From Microbispora oryzae (GTDB lineage Bacteria; Actinomycetota; Actinomycetes; Streptosporangiales; Streptosporangiaceae), in assembly GCF_017896165.1 (NCBI RefSeq), contig NZ_JAFCNB010000002.1, forward strand, positions 434,001 to 498,000: DNA of 64,000 nt, read 5' to 3'. Positions 10,392 to 19,867 of the stretch are shown here, piece after piece. Below the pieces are notes generated by a model. It had not been told where the DNA came from, searched no databases, and saw only the letters and a list, made by a program, of their open reading frames with translations. Made by a program: the position numbers and the translations under genes. Every line of letters starts with the position of its first letter. Within the stretch, counting starts at the first letter, position 1.

Positions 10392-10970
10392 TCAGTCGTC
10401 CGGCGGCTCGGCCGGCTCGGTGACCACCATCACGAACCGCAGGGGCGCGGCGCCGTCGTTGGCGTACCTGTGCGGCCGGTCGGCGCTGAAGACGACGGCT
10501 CCGCCGACGCCGATCGTGTGACTGTGGCCGTACACGGTGAGGGTGAGCTCGCCGTCGAGGACGGTGAGCATCTCCCGGGTGCCGGCGGGGTGGGCGTCGC
10601 CGTCGTGGTGCTCACCCGGGCCGAGCCGCCAGTCCCACAGCTCCAGGATCGCCGGCGCGTCCGTGCCCACGAGCAGCCGGGCCGAGCCCGACCCCGGATG
10701 CGCGAACGTCACGACCTCGGCGGCGTCGACGACCCGGACCACCGGCGTGTCCGCCACCTCGACGAGCCGCGCGACCGTCACACCGAGGGCGTCCGCGATC
10801 CGGGTGAGCGTGTTGACGCTCGGGTTGGTGCGGCCCTGCTCGATCTGGACCAGCATTCCCCGGCTCACGCTCGATCGGGCCGCCAGCTCGTCGAGGGTCA
10901 TGCCGCGGTGGGCCCGCTGCCCCCGGACGTTCGCGGCGATCGCCGCGTTGATCATCGCAGGATCCGGCAC
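10392..10970 (-). CDS. XRE-family regulator with C-terminal cupin
   Basis: The 192-residue protein has an N-terminal helix-turn-helix (RGMTLDELAARSSVSRGMLVQ through NPSVNTLTRIADALG, about 22-65) and a C-terminal cupin (LGPGEHHDGDAHPAGTREML then GGAVVFSADRPHRY). Proteins of this layout sense a small molecule in the cupin and control a neighbouring gene. Here the neighbour is the divergent EamA transporter 62 bases away. Confidence 0.9.
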   Translation of the reverse strand: MPDPAMINAAIAANVRGQRAHRGMTLDELAARSSVSRGMLVQIEQGRTNPSVNTLTRIADALGVTVARLVEVADTPVVRVVDAAEVVTFAHPGSGSARLLVGTDAPAILELWDWRLGPGEHHDGDAHPAGTREMLTVLDGELTLTVYGHSHTIGVGGAVVFSADRPHRYANDGAAPLRFVMVVTEPAEPPDD

Positions 10971-10974
10971 GAGT

Positions 10975-10986
10975 TCAGTGTACTGA
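10975..10986. promoter_or_regulatory. Candidate operator between XRE-cupin gene and EamA gene
   Basis: The palindrome TCAGT-GT-ACTGA lies 4 bases upstream of the regulator start, within the 62-bp divergent intergenic region. It is the only good dyad there, so it is a candidate autoregulatory site. Confidence 0.35.
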
Positions 10987-11032
10987 TCTACTATTACAAT
11001 CTGTTGAACTTCGCTTTTCCTTGGGGGCTCTC

Positions 11033-11869
11033 GTGACAGCGGTGGCGCTGGCGGCGGCGTGCGCGGTGATCTTCGGGACGGCCGACTTCCTCGGCGGAGT
11101 GGCCACCCGCCGCTCCCGGGTGCTGGCCGTGGTCACCCTGTCGCAGGTCGGCGGGCTGTTACTGATCTCCCTGCTCATCCCCGTGCTGGGCGGCTCCCCC
11201 GACCCCCGGGCGCTGCTGTGGGGCGCGGCGGCCGGGGTGACCGGCGCCGTCGCCATCGTGCTGTTCTACCGGGGCCTGGCCGCCGGGATGATGTCGGTCA
11301 TCGCGCCGACCACGGCGACGACCGCCATGGCCGTACCGGTGATCTACGGCCTGGTCAGCGGCGAACGACCCTCGGTGGGGGCCCTCGCCGGCGTGGTGCT
11401 CGGACTGCTCGCGGTGGTGCTGGTCAGCCGGTCGCCGAACGGCGCCAAGGCCGGCCCCAGGCTCGGCCCCCTGCTCGGGGCGCTCGCCTCCGGAGCCGGA
11501 TTCGGCGGGTTCTTCATCCTGCTCAAGCTGGCCCCGGCCGAGTCGGGTGGCTGGTCCCTGTTCGCCGCCCGGTTCGCCTCGATCCTGCTGGTCGCCTCGC
11601 TCGCCCTGGCGACCGGCCGCACGCTGCGGCCCACGCCGGGGAGCATGCCGGTCACCCTGGCCGCGGGCCTGCTCGACATGGCGGCCAACGTCCTCTACCT
11701 GCTCGCCGCGCAGCGCGGCATGCTGACGCTCGTCGCCGTGCTGGTCTCGCTCTACCCCGCGAGCACGCTGCTGCTGGCCAGGTACGTGCTGGGCGAACGG
11801 CTGAGCCCGATGCAGATAACCGGAGTGGGGTTCGCGCTGGGGGCCATCGCGCTCATCGCCGGATCCTGA
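11033..11869 (+). CDS. EamA/DMT-family membrane transporter
   Basis: The 278-residue protein is hydrophobic throughout with about ten membrane segments in two repeats, the layout of the drug/metabolite transporter superfamily (for example VALAAACAVIFGTADFLGG at the start and LSPMQITGVGFALGAIALIAG at the end). Substrate is unknown. The GTG at 11033 lies 6 bases after GGGGG. The divergent XRE-cupin regulator probably controls it. Confidence 0.88.
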   Translation: MTAVALAAACAVIFGTADFLGGVATRRSRVLAVVTLSQVGGLLLISLLIPVLGGSPDPRALLWGAAAGVTGAVAIVLFYRGLAAGMMSVIAPTTATTAMAVPVIYGLVSGERPSVGALAGVVLGLLAVVLVSRSPNGAKAGPRLGPLLGALASGAGFGGFFILLKLAPAESGGWSLFAARFASILLVASLALATGRTLRPTPGSMPVTLAAGLLDMAANVLYLLAAQRGMLTLVAVLVSLYPASTLLLARYVLGERLSPMQITGVGFALGAIALIAGS

Positions 11870-11953
11870 GCGGGCGCCGGCGGCCGCCGGGAGGATGGCG
11901 GCCGCCGGGTCCTGGGGCCGGGGTGGAAGGTGATCAGGTGTGGTCGGGCGTGA

Positions 11954-12544
11954 TCAGGCGGCGCAGGGCTCGGTCTCCCGTACGACGCCCTCCTCGCGGG
12001 CGTAGTCGGCGAGCATGGCGCGCAGCTGCCGCCGGCCGCGGTGCAGCCGGGACATGACGGTGCCGATGGGCGTTCCCATGCGGTCGGCGATCTCCTTGTA
12101 GGCGAACCCCTCGACATCCGCCAGGAAGACCGCGACCCGGAACTCCTCGGGGAGGGCCCGGAGCGCGTCCATCACGACGCTGTCGGGAAGCCGGTCGAGC
12201 GCCTCGTTCTCCGCCGACCGCAGACCGGTCGACGTGTGGGACTCGGCGGCGGCGAGCTGCCAGTCCTCGATGTCCTCCGCGGCCGACAGCTTCGGCGACC
12301 GCTGCTTCTTGCGGTAGTCGTTGATGAAGTTGTTCGTCAGGATCCGGTGGAGCCACGCCTTCAGGTTCGTGCCCTCGCGGAACTGGTGGTAGGACGTGTA
12401 CGCCTTCGCGACGGTCTCCTGGACAAGGTCCTCGGCGTCGGCGGGGTTGCGAGTGAGGCGCATCGCCGACGCGTAGAGCTGGTTGGAAACCGGCACGACC
12501 TCACGCTCGAACCACACTTGTCGCTGCTCGTCAGTCGAGATCAT
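11954..12544 (-). CDS. sigR: ECF sigma factor of the SigR/SigH (thiol-stress) type
   Basis: The 196-residue protein shows region 2 ([21 protein letters not shown], then [20 protein letters not shown]) and region 4 ([20 protein letters not shown], then [20 protein letters not shown]). Long stretches match Streptomyces SigR as I remember it, including [20 protein letters not shown]. SigR proteins direct transcription of thioredoxin and mycothiol genes and are held by the zinc anti-sigma factor RsrA. No rsrA follows: the next gene downstream is the convergent EamA gene. The ATG at 12544 has AGGGGG upstream. Confidence 0.9.
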   Translation of the reverse strand: MISTDEQRQVWFEREVVPVSNQLYASAMRLTRNPADAEDLVQETVAKAYTSYHQFREGTNLKAWLHRILTNNFINDYRKKQRSPKLSAAEDIEDWQLAAAESHTSTGLRSAENEALDRLPDSVVMDALRALPEEFRVAVFLADVEGFAYKEIADRMGTPIGTVMSRLHRGRRQLRAMLADYAREEGVVRETEPCAA

Positions 12545-12917
12545 CTCATCCCCCTACGGACTTCTCCCCCGTTACCCGTCCGGCCGGAACCCATGCGAGG
12601 ACATCTGGTCATTGTTGGGCCAAGACCACCGTGCCGCTTGGGGCGTAAGCACGGCGTTAGCGTTTCCCCTGGTCAGTCAGATGCACACGGCAAGAGCGTT
12701 CGCGGGCACGTCACGCGAAGGCCGAACAGATCTCAATATCGTAACACCACAGCCCCAATGTTGGGCAAAGTGTGGCGTACGTCACCCTATAAGGGGCTTG
12801 CCGATCAACGCGTCCGCCAGGGTGGAGAATCGCCGTCGATCGCGGAACCGGTCTCGGGCACTCCCCCGTGCCCGGTGAGGTGGCGGGCCGGTCAGGCCCG
12901 CCACCTGGGACGTACGC
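12545..12917. other. Intergenic region upstream of the sigma factor gene
   Basis: No convincing gene in these 373 bases. They hold a short perfect dyad cccaa-tg-ttggg at 12754-12765 and a near-palindrome gtggcgtacgtcac at about 12772-12785. I looked for a SigR-type promoter (GGAAT-N18-GTT) reading toward the sigma gene and found none. Confidence 0.5.
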
Positions 12918-14087
12918 TCAGTCGCCGATCAGCGCGTCGACGAACACCTCGGGGTCGAACGGGGCCAGATCGTCGGGGCCCTCCCCCAGGCCCACGAGCT
13001 TGACCGGCACCCCCAGCTCACGCTGCACCGAGATCACGATGCCGCCCTTGGCGGTGCCGTCGAGTTTCGTGAGGGCGATGCCGGTCACGTTGACCACCTC
13101 GGCGAAGACCTGCGCCTGGCGCATGCCGTTCTGCCCGGTCGTGGCGTCGAGGACCAGCAGCACCTCGTCGACCTCGGCCTTCTTCTCGATGACCCGCTTG
13201 ACCTTGCCCAGCTCGTCCATCAGGCCGGTCTTGGTGTGCAGGCGGCCGGCCGTGTCGACGATGACCGTGTCGGCCTTCTCCTCGATGCCCTTGGCCACCG
13301 CGTCGAACGCCACCGAGGCGGGGTCGCCCCCCTCAGGCCCGCGTACGACGGCCGCGCCGACCCGGTCGCCCCAGGTCTGCAGCTGGTCGGTCGCGGCGGC
13401 GCGGAAGGTGTCGGCCGCGCCGAGCACGACCTTCGCGCCGTCCCCGACGAGCACGCGCGCGAGCTTGCCCGACGTCGTCGTCTTGCCGGTGCCGTTGACG
13501 CCGACCACCAGGACGACGGCCGGGCGGTCCCCCGGAGCCGAGGTGTGCAGCGTGCGGTCGAGGTCGGTCCCCACCTGGCCGAGCAGCTCCTCCCGCAGGA
13601 GCTTGCGGACCTCGTCGGGCGTCCGGCTGCCGAGCACCTTCACCTTGGTGCGCAGGTCGTCCACCATGACCCGGGTCGGCGCCACGCCGACATCGGCCGT
13701 GATCAGGATCTCCTCGATCTCGTCCCAGACGTCGTCGTCGAGCCGGTCACGCGACAGCAGTTCGAGCAGCCCCCGGCCGAGCACGTTCTGCGAACGGGCC
13801 AGGCGGTCGCGCAGCCGGACCATCCGGCCGGCGGACGGCGGGGGCACCTCGACCGGCGGAGGCCGGAGCAGTTCCTCCGCGGGAGGCGGCAGCGTGGTCG
13901 CCCCGCCGCCGTCCCGTTCTCCCTGGCCGACCGGGCGGGGCTCCGTGATGACCGGCGCCGGGGGTTCCGGCGGCGTCTCGACGGGCGGCAGGTCCTTGGC
14001 CTTGGGCCGGAACAGCAGGAAGAGGCCTCCCACCGCCAGCACGGCGGCGAGGGCCACGATCACGATGATGCCGATGTAACCGTCCAC
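12918..14087 (-). CDS. ftsY: Signal recognition particle receptor FtsY
   Basis: The 389-residue protein delivers SRP-ribosome complexes to the membrane translocon. A GTG start leads into a hydrophobic anchor (YIGIIVIVALAAVLAVGGLF, about 4-23), a Pro/Glu-rich linker and the NG GTPase domain: GVNGTGKTTTSGKLA (G1), AADTFRAAA, DTAGRL (G3) and TKLDGTAKGG (G4). The N-terminal membrane segment is typical of actinobacterial FtsY. It lies 85 bases downstream of smc on the same strand. Confidence 0.96.
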   Translation of the reverse strand: MDGYIGIIVIVALAAVLAVGGLFLLFRPKAKDLPPVETPPEPPAPVITEPRPVGQGERDGGGATTLPPPAEELLRPPPVEVPPPSAGRMVRLRDRLARSQNVLGRGLLELLSRDRLDDDVWDEIEEILITADVGVAPTRVMVDDLRTKVKVLGSRTPDEVRKLLREELLGQVGTDLDRTLHTSAPGDRPAVVLVVGVNGTGKTTTSGKLARVLVGDGAKVVLGAADTFRAAATDQLQTWGDRVGAAVVRGPEGGDPASVAFDAVAKGIEEKADTVIVDTAGRLHTKTGLMDELGKVKRVIEKKAEVDEVLLVLDATTGQNGMRQAQVFAEVVNVTGIALTKLDGTAKGGIVISVQRELGVPVKLVGLGEGPDDLAPFDPEVFVDALIGD

Positions 14088-14172
14088 ACCATGCAGTTTC
14101 CCAGACGTCCCGGTGTGATGCGTTCGCCCCGTCCCGTGTGTGGACCCGCGGCCGCGCCGGAACGGCGTTCGG

Positions 14173-17100
14173 TCAGGCGTGCTCGCGCAGGCGCTGGCTG
14201 ACCACCTGGGTGACGCCGTCACCCCGCATGGACACGCCGTACAGCGCGTCCGCGATCTCCATCGTCCGCTTCTGGTGTGTGATCACGATGAGCTGGGAGC
14301 TCTGCCGCAACTCCTCGAACAGGGTGAGCAGCCGCTGCGTGTTGGTGTCGTCCAGGGCCGCCTCGACCTCGTCCATCACGTAGAACGGCGAGGGGCGCGC
14401 CTTGAAGATGGAGATCAGGAAGGCCACCGCGGTGAGCGACCGCTCGCCGCCGGACAGCAGCGAGAGGCGCTTGACCTTCTTGCCCGGCGGCCGGGCCTCG
14501 ACCTCCACCCCGGTCGTCAGCATGTCCTCCGGGTCGGTGAGCAGCAGACGCCCCTCCCCGCCGGGGAACACCCGCTGGAAGATCTGGCCGAACTCCCGCG
14601 CAACGTCCTCGTACGCCGCCGAGAACACCTGCTCGACCCGGTCGTCGACCTCCTTGACCACGAGCAGCAGATCACGGCGGGTCTTCTTCAGGTCCTCCAG
14701 CTGGGAGGTGAGGAAGGCGTGCCGTTCCTCCAGCGCGGCGAACTCCTCAAGCGCCAGCGGGTTGACCTTCCCGAGCTGGGTCATCTGCCGCTCGGCCGTC
14801 CTGGCCCGCTTCTCCTGCTCCTCCCGCATGTACGGCACCGGCGGATCGCCGGGAACGGCGGCGTCGGGACCGTACTCGGAGATCAACGGCTCCAGCTCGA
14901 CGCCATACTCCTCAAGCGCCCGCTGCTCCAGCTGCTCCAGCCGCAGCCGCCGTTCGGTCCTGGCCATCTCGCTGCCGTGCACCCGGTTGACCAGGGCGTC
15001 CAGCTCCTGGCTGAGCTCACGGACCCGCAGCCGCACCCGCTTGAGCTCCGCGTCGATCTCGCCGCGCGCCCGCTCCGCCTCGTCGCGCTCCTCGGCGGCG
15101 AGGGCCAGCGACCGTTCGAGCGCCAGTGAGGCGACGCGCGCCCCCTGCGCCGTCGCCGCGGCGACCTCCGCCTGCCTGCGGCGCCGCTCCCGCAGGGCCG
15201 CCGCCAGCGCCCGGTCCTCCCGTTCGCGCCGGGCGGCCCGGAGCAGGCCGTCGGCCCGGCCGGCGATCCCGCGCACCCGCTCCTCGGCGGTGCGGACGGT
15301 CAGCCGCGCCTCCATCTCGGCCTGCCGCGTCACCCCGCAGGCCGCGGCCAGCTCGTCGCGGGTGTCCGTGGTGGGCTCGGCCTCCAGCTCCGCGGCGTAC
15401 TCCGCCTCGGCGAGCTGCTCCTCCAGCTCAAGCGCCCCGGCCTGGGCCGCGTCGCGGGCCTCCTCCGCGTCGCGTACGGCGCCCGCGAGACGGGCCGCCT
15501 CGTCCTGGGCGGCCTTGACGGCCGCCTCCAGGCGGGCGAGCTGCTTGGCCGCCGCGGCGGCCCGCTGATCGGCGTCGCGCTGCCGGGAGCGTAACCGGTC
15601 GAGCACGGCCTGGGCGGCGTTCACCCCGTTCTGCGCCTCGTTCACGCCGTTCTGGGCCGCCGTGACGCCGCTCTGCGCCTCACCGACCCGGCCCTGGGCG
15701 TCGTCGAGGGCGGCCTGGCGCTCCCGCTCGGCCGCGACGGCCTCGTCCAGGCCCTCGGTGTGCAGCTCCGCCCGCGCCCGCGCCTCCGCCAGGTCGGCCG
15801 CCGCCTCGTCGAGGGCGGTGCGCATCTGCAGCAGGGACGTCGCCCCGCCGCCACCGCCGTGGGCCGCATGGACGCCGAGCAGGTCTCCGGCCCGGGTCAC
15901 CGCGCGCAGCCCCGGGTTCGCGTCGACCACCTTCCGGGCGGTCAGCAGGTCGGGGACCACGACCACGTCCGCGAGCAGGGCGTGCACGGCGGGGCGGAGC
16001 GCCTCCGGCGCGGCCACCAGCTCGGGGGCCCACTCGGCCTCGGTGACCGCGATGTCCGGCCGCCCGGCGGCGGCCGGGCCGTCCGCGCCGATCAGCAGGG
16101 CCGTGCGGCCCCCGTCCGCCTCCCTCAAGTGCTCAAGCGAGCCGACCGCGGCGTTGAGCGAGTCGACCGCGACGCCGTCGACGGACAGCACGGCGGCGAC
16201 GGCGGCCTCGGCCCCCGGAGTGACGGTCAGCAGCGTGGCGATCGGGCCGAGGACTCCGGGCAGCCCGGCGCCGAGCACGGCCGCCGCGCCGTCGGCGCCG
16301 CCCGTGAGCGTCATCTCCAGGGCCTCACACCTCGCCTGCAGCGCGGCCACGGCCCGCTGCGACTCCTGGTCGGCGGCCCGGGCGACGCCCACGGCGGCCT
16401 TCGCCGCGGCCAGGGCCTCCCGCGGCGGCGCGAGCGCGGCCCTCGCCTCAGCCACGACCGCCTCGGCCTGCTCGGCCCGGGCCCGGGCCTCCTCCACCGC
16501 GGCCCTGGCGATGACGACGCCCTCCTGCGCGGCCTCCAGCTCGGCGGCCAGCTCAGGATCGGCGGCCGGCTCGTCGAGCTCCTGCGTGTCGAGGTCGGCC
16601 TGGGCGTTCTCGGCCCGCTGCCGGGCGTCGGCCACGGCTTTGGTGAGACGCCCGATCTCGTCCCCGGCCGCGCGGGCACGGCTGCGCGCCGACTCCACCT
16701 GCCCCCGCAGGCGGGCGAGGGCCTCCCGGCGGTCGGCGGCGGCCCGCGCGGCGGCGGCGAGGCGGCGCTCCTCCGCGGCCAGGGTCTCCTCCGCCTCCGC
16801 CCGGATCTCGACGGCCGCCTCCAGCCGATCGCGCGCCTCGTCAAGCTCCTCCGACAGCAGCCGCTCCTGCTCCCTGACCTCGGCGGCCTCCCGTTCGAGG
16901 TCCTCCGGGTCGCGGCCCCTGCGCTCGACGGCGGCCGCGTCGGCGGCGTGCCGCTGCCGTTCCGCCGCCAGGCCCTCCAGGCCGCGCAGCCGCTCACGCA
17001 GCGAGGACAGGCCGTAGAACGTCTCCTGCGCCGCCTTGAGCCGCGGCTGCGCCTGGTTCTCCGCGGTCTCCAGCTCGGCCTCGCGCCGCTGGCCCTCGGC

Positions 17101-17886
17101 CAGCTCCGCCTCGACCTGGGCCCTGCGAGTCTGCACGGCCGCCTCGTCGGCCTCCTCACGCTGCAGCGTGTCACGCAACGTCACGACGTCGTCGGCGAGC
17201 AGGCGCAGCCGGGCGTCGCGCAGGTCCGCCTGGATGACGGCGGCCTTGCGGGCGATCTCCGCCTGGCGGCCCAGCGGCTTGAGCTGGCGCCGCAACTCGG
17301 CCACCAGGTCCTGGACACGGTTGAGGTTGGCCTGCATCGCGTCCAGCTTGCGGAGGGCCTTCTCCTTGCGCTTGCGATGCTTGAGTACGCCCGCGGCCTC
17401 CTCGATGAACGCCCTGCGCTCCTCCGGCCCCGCGTGCAGCACCTGGTCGAGCTGTCCCTGCCCGACGATGACGTGCATCTCCCGGCCGATGCCGGAGTCG
17501 GACAGCAGTTCCTGGATGTCGAGCAGGCGGCAGGTGTCGCCGTTGATGGCGTACTCGCTCTGCCCGGACCGGAACATCAGGCGGCTGATCGTCACCTCGG
17601 TGTAGTCGATCGGCAGCGCGCCGTCGGCGTTGTCGATGGTGAGGGTGACCTCGGCGCGCCCCAGCGGCGGGCGGCTCGACGTCCCCGCGAAGATGACGTC
17701 CTCCATCTTGCCGCCGCGCAGCGACTTGGCGCTGTGCTCGCCCATCACCCAGGCCAGGGCGTCGACGACGTTGGACTTGCCGGAGCCGTTGGGGCCGACG
17801 ACGGCGGTGATGCCGGGCTCGAACCGCAGCGTGGTCGCGGAGGCGAAGGACTTGAAGCCGCGCAGGGTGAGCGTCTTCAGATACAC
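14173..17886 (-). CDS. smc: Chromosome segregation ATPase SMC
   Basis: The 1237-residue protein organises and segregates the chromosome with ScpA/ScpB. N-terminal Walker A is GPNGSGKSN at 32-40; two long Ala/Glu/Arg-rich coiled-coil arms flank a hinge at roughly 525-660 (GVLGPIATLLTVTPGAEAAV through LLGVHAAHGGGGG); the C-terminal signature LSLLSGGERSLTAVAF and Walker B FYVMDEVEAALDD close the ATPase. Slightly longer than the usual 1190 because the arms carry QNGVNEAQNGVNAAQ-type heptad repeats. Start codon is GTG. Confidence 0.97.
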   Translation of the reverse strand: MYLKTLTLRGFKSFASATTLRFEPGITAVVGPNGSGKSNVVDALAWVMGEHSAKSLRGGKMEDVIFAGTSSRPPLGRAEVTLTIDNADGALPIDYTEVTISRLMFRSGQSEYAINGDTCRLLDIQELLSDSGIGREMHVIVGQGQLDQVLHAGPEERRAFIEEAAGVLKHRKRKEKALRKLDAMQANLNRVQDLVAELRRQLKPLGRQAEIARKAAVIQADLRDARLRLLADDVVTLRDTLQREEADEAAVQTRRAQVEAELAEGQRREAELETAENQAQPRLKAAQETFYGLSSLRERLRGLEGLAAERQRHAADAAAVERRGRDPEDLEREAAEVREQERLLSEELDEARDRLEAAVEIRAEAEETLAAEERRLAAAARAAADRREALARLRGQVESARSRARAAGDEIGRLTKAVADARQRAENAQADLDTQELDEPAADPELAAELEAAQEGVVIARAAVEEARARAEQAEAVVAEARAALAPPREALAAAKAAVGVARAADQESQRAVAALQARCEALEMTLTGGADGAAAVLGAGLPGVLGPIATLLTVTPGAEAAVAAVLSVDGVAVDSLNAAVGSLEHLREADGGRTALLIGADGPAAAGRPDIAVTEAEWAPELVAAPEALRPAVHALLADVVVVPDLLTARKVVDANPGLRAVTRAGDLLGVHAAHGGGGGATSLLQMRTALDEAAADLAEARARAELHTEGLDEAVAAERERQAALDDAQGRVGEAQSGVTAAQNGVNEAQNGVNAAQAVLDRLRSRQRDADQRAAAAAKQLARLEAAVKAAQDEAARLAGAVRDAEEARDAAQAGALELEEQLAEAEYAAELEAEPTTDTRDELAAACGVTRQAEMEARLTVRTAEERVRGIAGRADGLLRAARREREDRALAAALRERRRRQAEVAAATAQGARVASLALERSLALAAEERDEAERARGEIDAELKRVRLRVRELSQELDALVNRVHGSEMARTERRLRLEQLEQRALEEYGVELEPLISEYGPDAAVPGDPPVPYMREEQEKRARTAERQMTQLGKVNPLALEEFAALEERHAFLTSQLEDLKKTRRDLLLVVKEVDDRVEQVFSAAYEDVAREFGQIFQRVFPGGEGRLLLTDPEDMLTTGVEVEARPPGKKVKRLSLLSGGERSLTAVAFLISIFKARPSPFYVMDEVEAALDDTNTQRLLTLFEELRQSSQLIVITHQKRTMEIADALYGVSMRGDGVTQVVSQRLREHA

Positions 17887-18201
17887 GTCGGCCCCCTCCC
17901 GCCATCGGCACTTTGGGGAAGACTACCGGTCCACGAAGAGCCAGGTCGCCGGATAGGACAACACCGGGATGGGCCGGGGATCCGGTGGGACGCGGCCCGT
18001 CCGGCGGATCGCCCCGCGCCGGGAGAACCGAAAAGGCCGTACATCACCGCAGCAAATAGTGAAGCCGGGGTGATTGATCCAACTCTACGATAAAGCGACA
18101 TACAGCTGGATGGACGACGAATGAACGGCTCAACAACGGTGCGGAAATGGCAAGGGACGCCTTTGGGGGGCGTCCCTACAATCTCTTCGTGCTCGCCGGT
18201 C
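17887..18201. other. Intergenic region upstream of smc
   Basis: These 315 bases contain no supported gene. Near the right end is a hairpin (18153-18177) that belongs to the upstream small gene; the rest is presumed smc promoter, without a consensus pair I could assign. Confidence 0.5.
18153..18177 (-). terminator. Hairpin after the small coiled-coil gene
   Basis: A perfect 9-bp stem (18153-18161 with 18169-18177) with a G-rich 7-nt loop lies 25 bases past the stop of the minus-strand 64-residue gene. Confidence 0.6.
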
Positions 18202-18396
18202 TCAGGTGAGAGCCGGCTCGCGATCCTGAAGCCGGACCAGGGCCTCATCACGAGTCTGCGCCGCAAGGGCGTCGTTCTGTGCCTGGAGCCGGTTGAGTTC
18301 TGCCTCCAGATCCCGGATGCGCTGCTGGAGACGGCGCATTTCCGAGACCATACGAGGGTCAGGACCGCCGACGTGGCCGAGTAGAGCCTTCGCCAT
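18202..18396 (-). CDS. Small coiled-coil protein, conserved in actinomycetes
   Basis: The 64-residue protein starts MAKALLGHVGGPDPRMVSEM and continues as one heptad-rich helix (RRLQQRIRDLEAELNRLQAQ) before a short acidic tail. Similar proteins sit near smc in streptomycetes as I remember; no function is known to me. GGAGG lies 10 bases before ATG 18396. A possible promoter TTGACC-N17-GACTCT reads toward it from 18505. Confidence 0.8.
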   Translation of the reverse strand: MAKALLGHVGGPDPRMVSEMRRLQQRIRDLEAELNRLQAQNDALAAQTRDEALVRLQDREPALT

Positions 18397-18583
18397 AGTA
18401 AAGGGTCCTCCACGCTGAGTGACCAGACTGGTTCGCGCACTTCATGCCGCGGGAGGGGTGCGCGTGGTTCCTCTCAAGAGTCGCACCGGCAATGGAGTCG
18501 GTCAAGTTGAACGCTCCGCACAGATGTCCGGTGGGCACTCTCGCCAGGTAAATATACCGGATTTGAGGGGTTAGTGGGAAGCC

Positions 18584-18844
18584 CTACTTCTCTACAAACC
18601 CCACCATACTTCTCTTAGCGTCGCTCCAGCGTTCCACCACCCCCTCAACCTCACCGGGGGTGTCGCCCCCACGCAGCGCCGCGAGCAGCTTCTCGCATGA
18701 TTCCCGTGGACCTTCGGCCACGACCTCAACCCTGCCGTCGCGAAGGTTGGCCGCCCAGCCGGTCAGGCCCAGCTCCAGCGCCCGGGCGCGGGTCCACCAC
18801 CGGAATCCCACACCCTGCACGCGCCCGCGGACCCACGCCGTCAT
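18584..18844 (-). CDS. acyP: Acylphosphatase
   Basis: The 86-residue enzyme hydrolyses carboxyl-phosphate bonds. It has the signature [11 protein letters not shown] with the phosphate-binding Arg and the later [17 protein letters not shown] with the catalytic Asn. The ATG at 18844 has GAAGG ten bases upstream; a GTG at 18853 would add three residues but leaves no room for a ribosome site. Confidence 0.93.
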   Translation of the reverse strand: MTAWVRGRVQGVGFRWWTRARALELGLTGWAANLRDGRVEVVAEGPRESCEKLLAALRGGDTPGEVEGVVERWSDAKRSMVGFVEK

Positions 18845-18978
18845 GCGAATCACGCCTTCAAGTATCCAGATCGGCGCGACGGACCACCGGCGGGGGGTGG
18901 CCCAAGCAGCCTGATCCGCAACTCACGAACTGTAGTCGTGACCAAACGCGAAGCCCGGGTTCGGACCGTCGGACACGC

Positions 18979-19857
18979 CTAGGGCCGGGCGTTCTTCGGG
19001 ACGGGCTGGCACTTCGGGCAGCTGTAGGAGGAGCGGTTCATGAACGCCTCGCGCCGGATAGGCGTCCCGCAACGGCGGCAGGGCTCGTCGCGGCGGCCGT
19101 ACACGGCGAGCGACCGGTCGAAGTAGCCGCTCTCGCCGTTCACGTTGACGTACAGGCTGTCGAACGAGGTGCCGCCCTGACCGAGCGCCTCGGTCATGAC
19201 CGCGCGGACCGCCGCGAGCAGCTCGGCGATCTTCGGCTGGGTGAGCGTCTCTGTGGGCCGGGCCCAGTGCAACCGGGCGCGCCACAGCGCCTCGTCCGCG
19301 TAGATGTTTCCGACCCCGCTGATCAGCGACTGGTCGAGGAGCGCCCGCTTGATCCCGGTACGGCGCAGCCGTACCCGTACGGCGAACTCCTCGTCGTCGA
19401 ACGCCTCCTCCAGCGGATCGGGCGCGATGTGCGTGATCGGCTGGGGCACCGGCCGGGCCGGCCGGGGGTCCAGCGGTGCGACCAGCAGGTGACCGAACGT
19501 CCGCTGGTCGACGAAGCGCAGCTCGGGACCGTCGTCGGCGAAGCGGATCCGCACCCGCAGGTGCTTCTCCTCCGGCGCCGCGGGGTCGACGACGAGAAGC
19601 TGCCCGCTCATGCCGAGGTGGGCGAGCAGGGCGTCCGCGGGCTCCTCGTCGCCGGGTCCGTCGCCGAGCGGCATCCACAGGTATTTGCCCCGGCGCTCGG
19701 CCGAACGCAGCGTTCTGCCCTTGAGCACGGCCGGCAGGTCGCCGGGGTCGCGGCGGACGGCCCTCGGGTGCAGCACCTCCGCCGACGCGACCGTGCGCCC
19801 GGCGACCCAGCGTTCAAGGCCCCGCCGGACGACCTCCACCTCGGGCAGTTCGGGCAC
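18979..19857 (-). CDS. mutM: Formamidopyrimidine-DNA glycosylase (Fpg/MutM)
   Basis: The 292-residue repair enzyme excises 8-oxoguanine and ring-opened purines. Catalytic Pro2 and Glu3 are in [10 protein letters not shown]; a helix-two-turn-helix segment ([20 protein letters not shown]) and a C-terminal zinc finger with four cysteines (CRRCGTPI and CPKC) bind DNA. The gene starts ten bases after rnc ends, so the two form an operon. Confidence 0.97.
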   Translation of the reverse strand: MPELPEVEVVRRGLERWVAGRTVASAEVLHPRAVRRDPGDLPAVLKGRTLRSAERRGKYLWMPLGDGPGDEEPADALLAHLGMSGQLLVVDPAAPEEKHLRVRIRFADDGPELRFVDQRTFGHLLVAPLDPRPARPVPQPITHIAPDPLEEAFDDEEFAVRVRLRRTGIKRALLDQSLISGVGNIYADEALWRARLHWARPTETLTQPKIAELLAAVRAVMTEALGQGGTSFDSLYVNVNGESGYFDRSLAVYGRRDEPCRRCGTPIRREAFMNRSSYSCPKCQPVPKNARP

Positions 19858-19867
19858 GGCGAAACTC

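Noticed and set aside
12545..12917. SigR-type promoter upstream of the sigma factor gene
   Set aside because: A GGAAC followed by GTTG exists on the plus strand, but the spacing is 23 bases and it reads away from the gene.
15760..18093. 777-codon plus-strand open frame opposite smc
   Set aside because: It mirrors the GC-rich coiled-coil codons of smc and contains no domain; SMC on the minus strand is unambiguous.
18121..18384. 87-codon plus-strand frame opposite the small coiled-coil gene
   Set aside because: It overlaps the conserved minus-strand protein and a hairpin, with no ribosome site.
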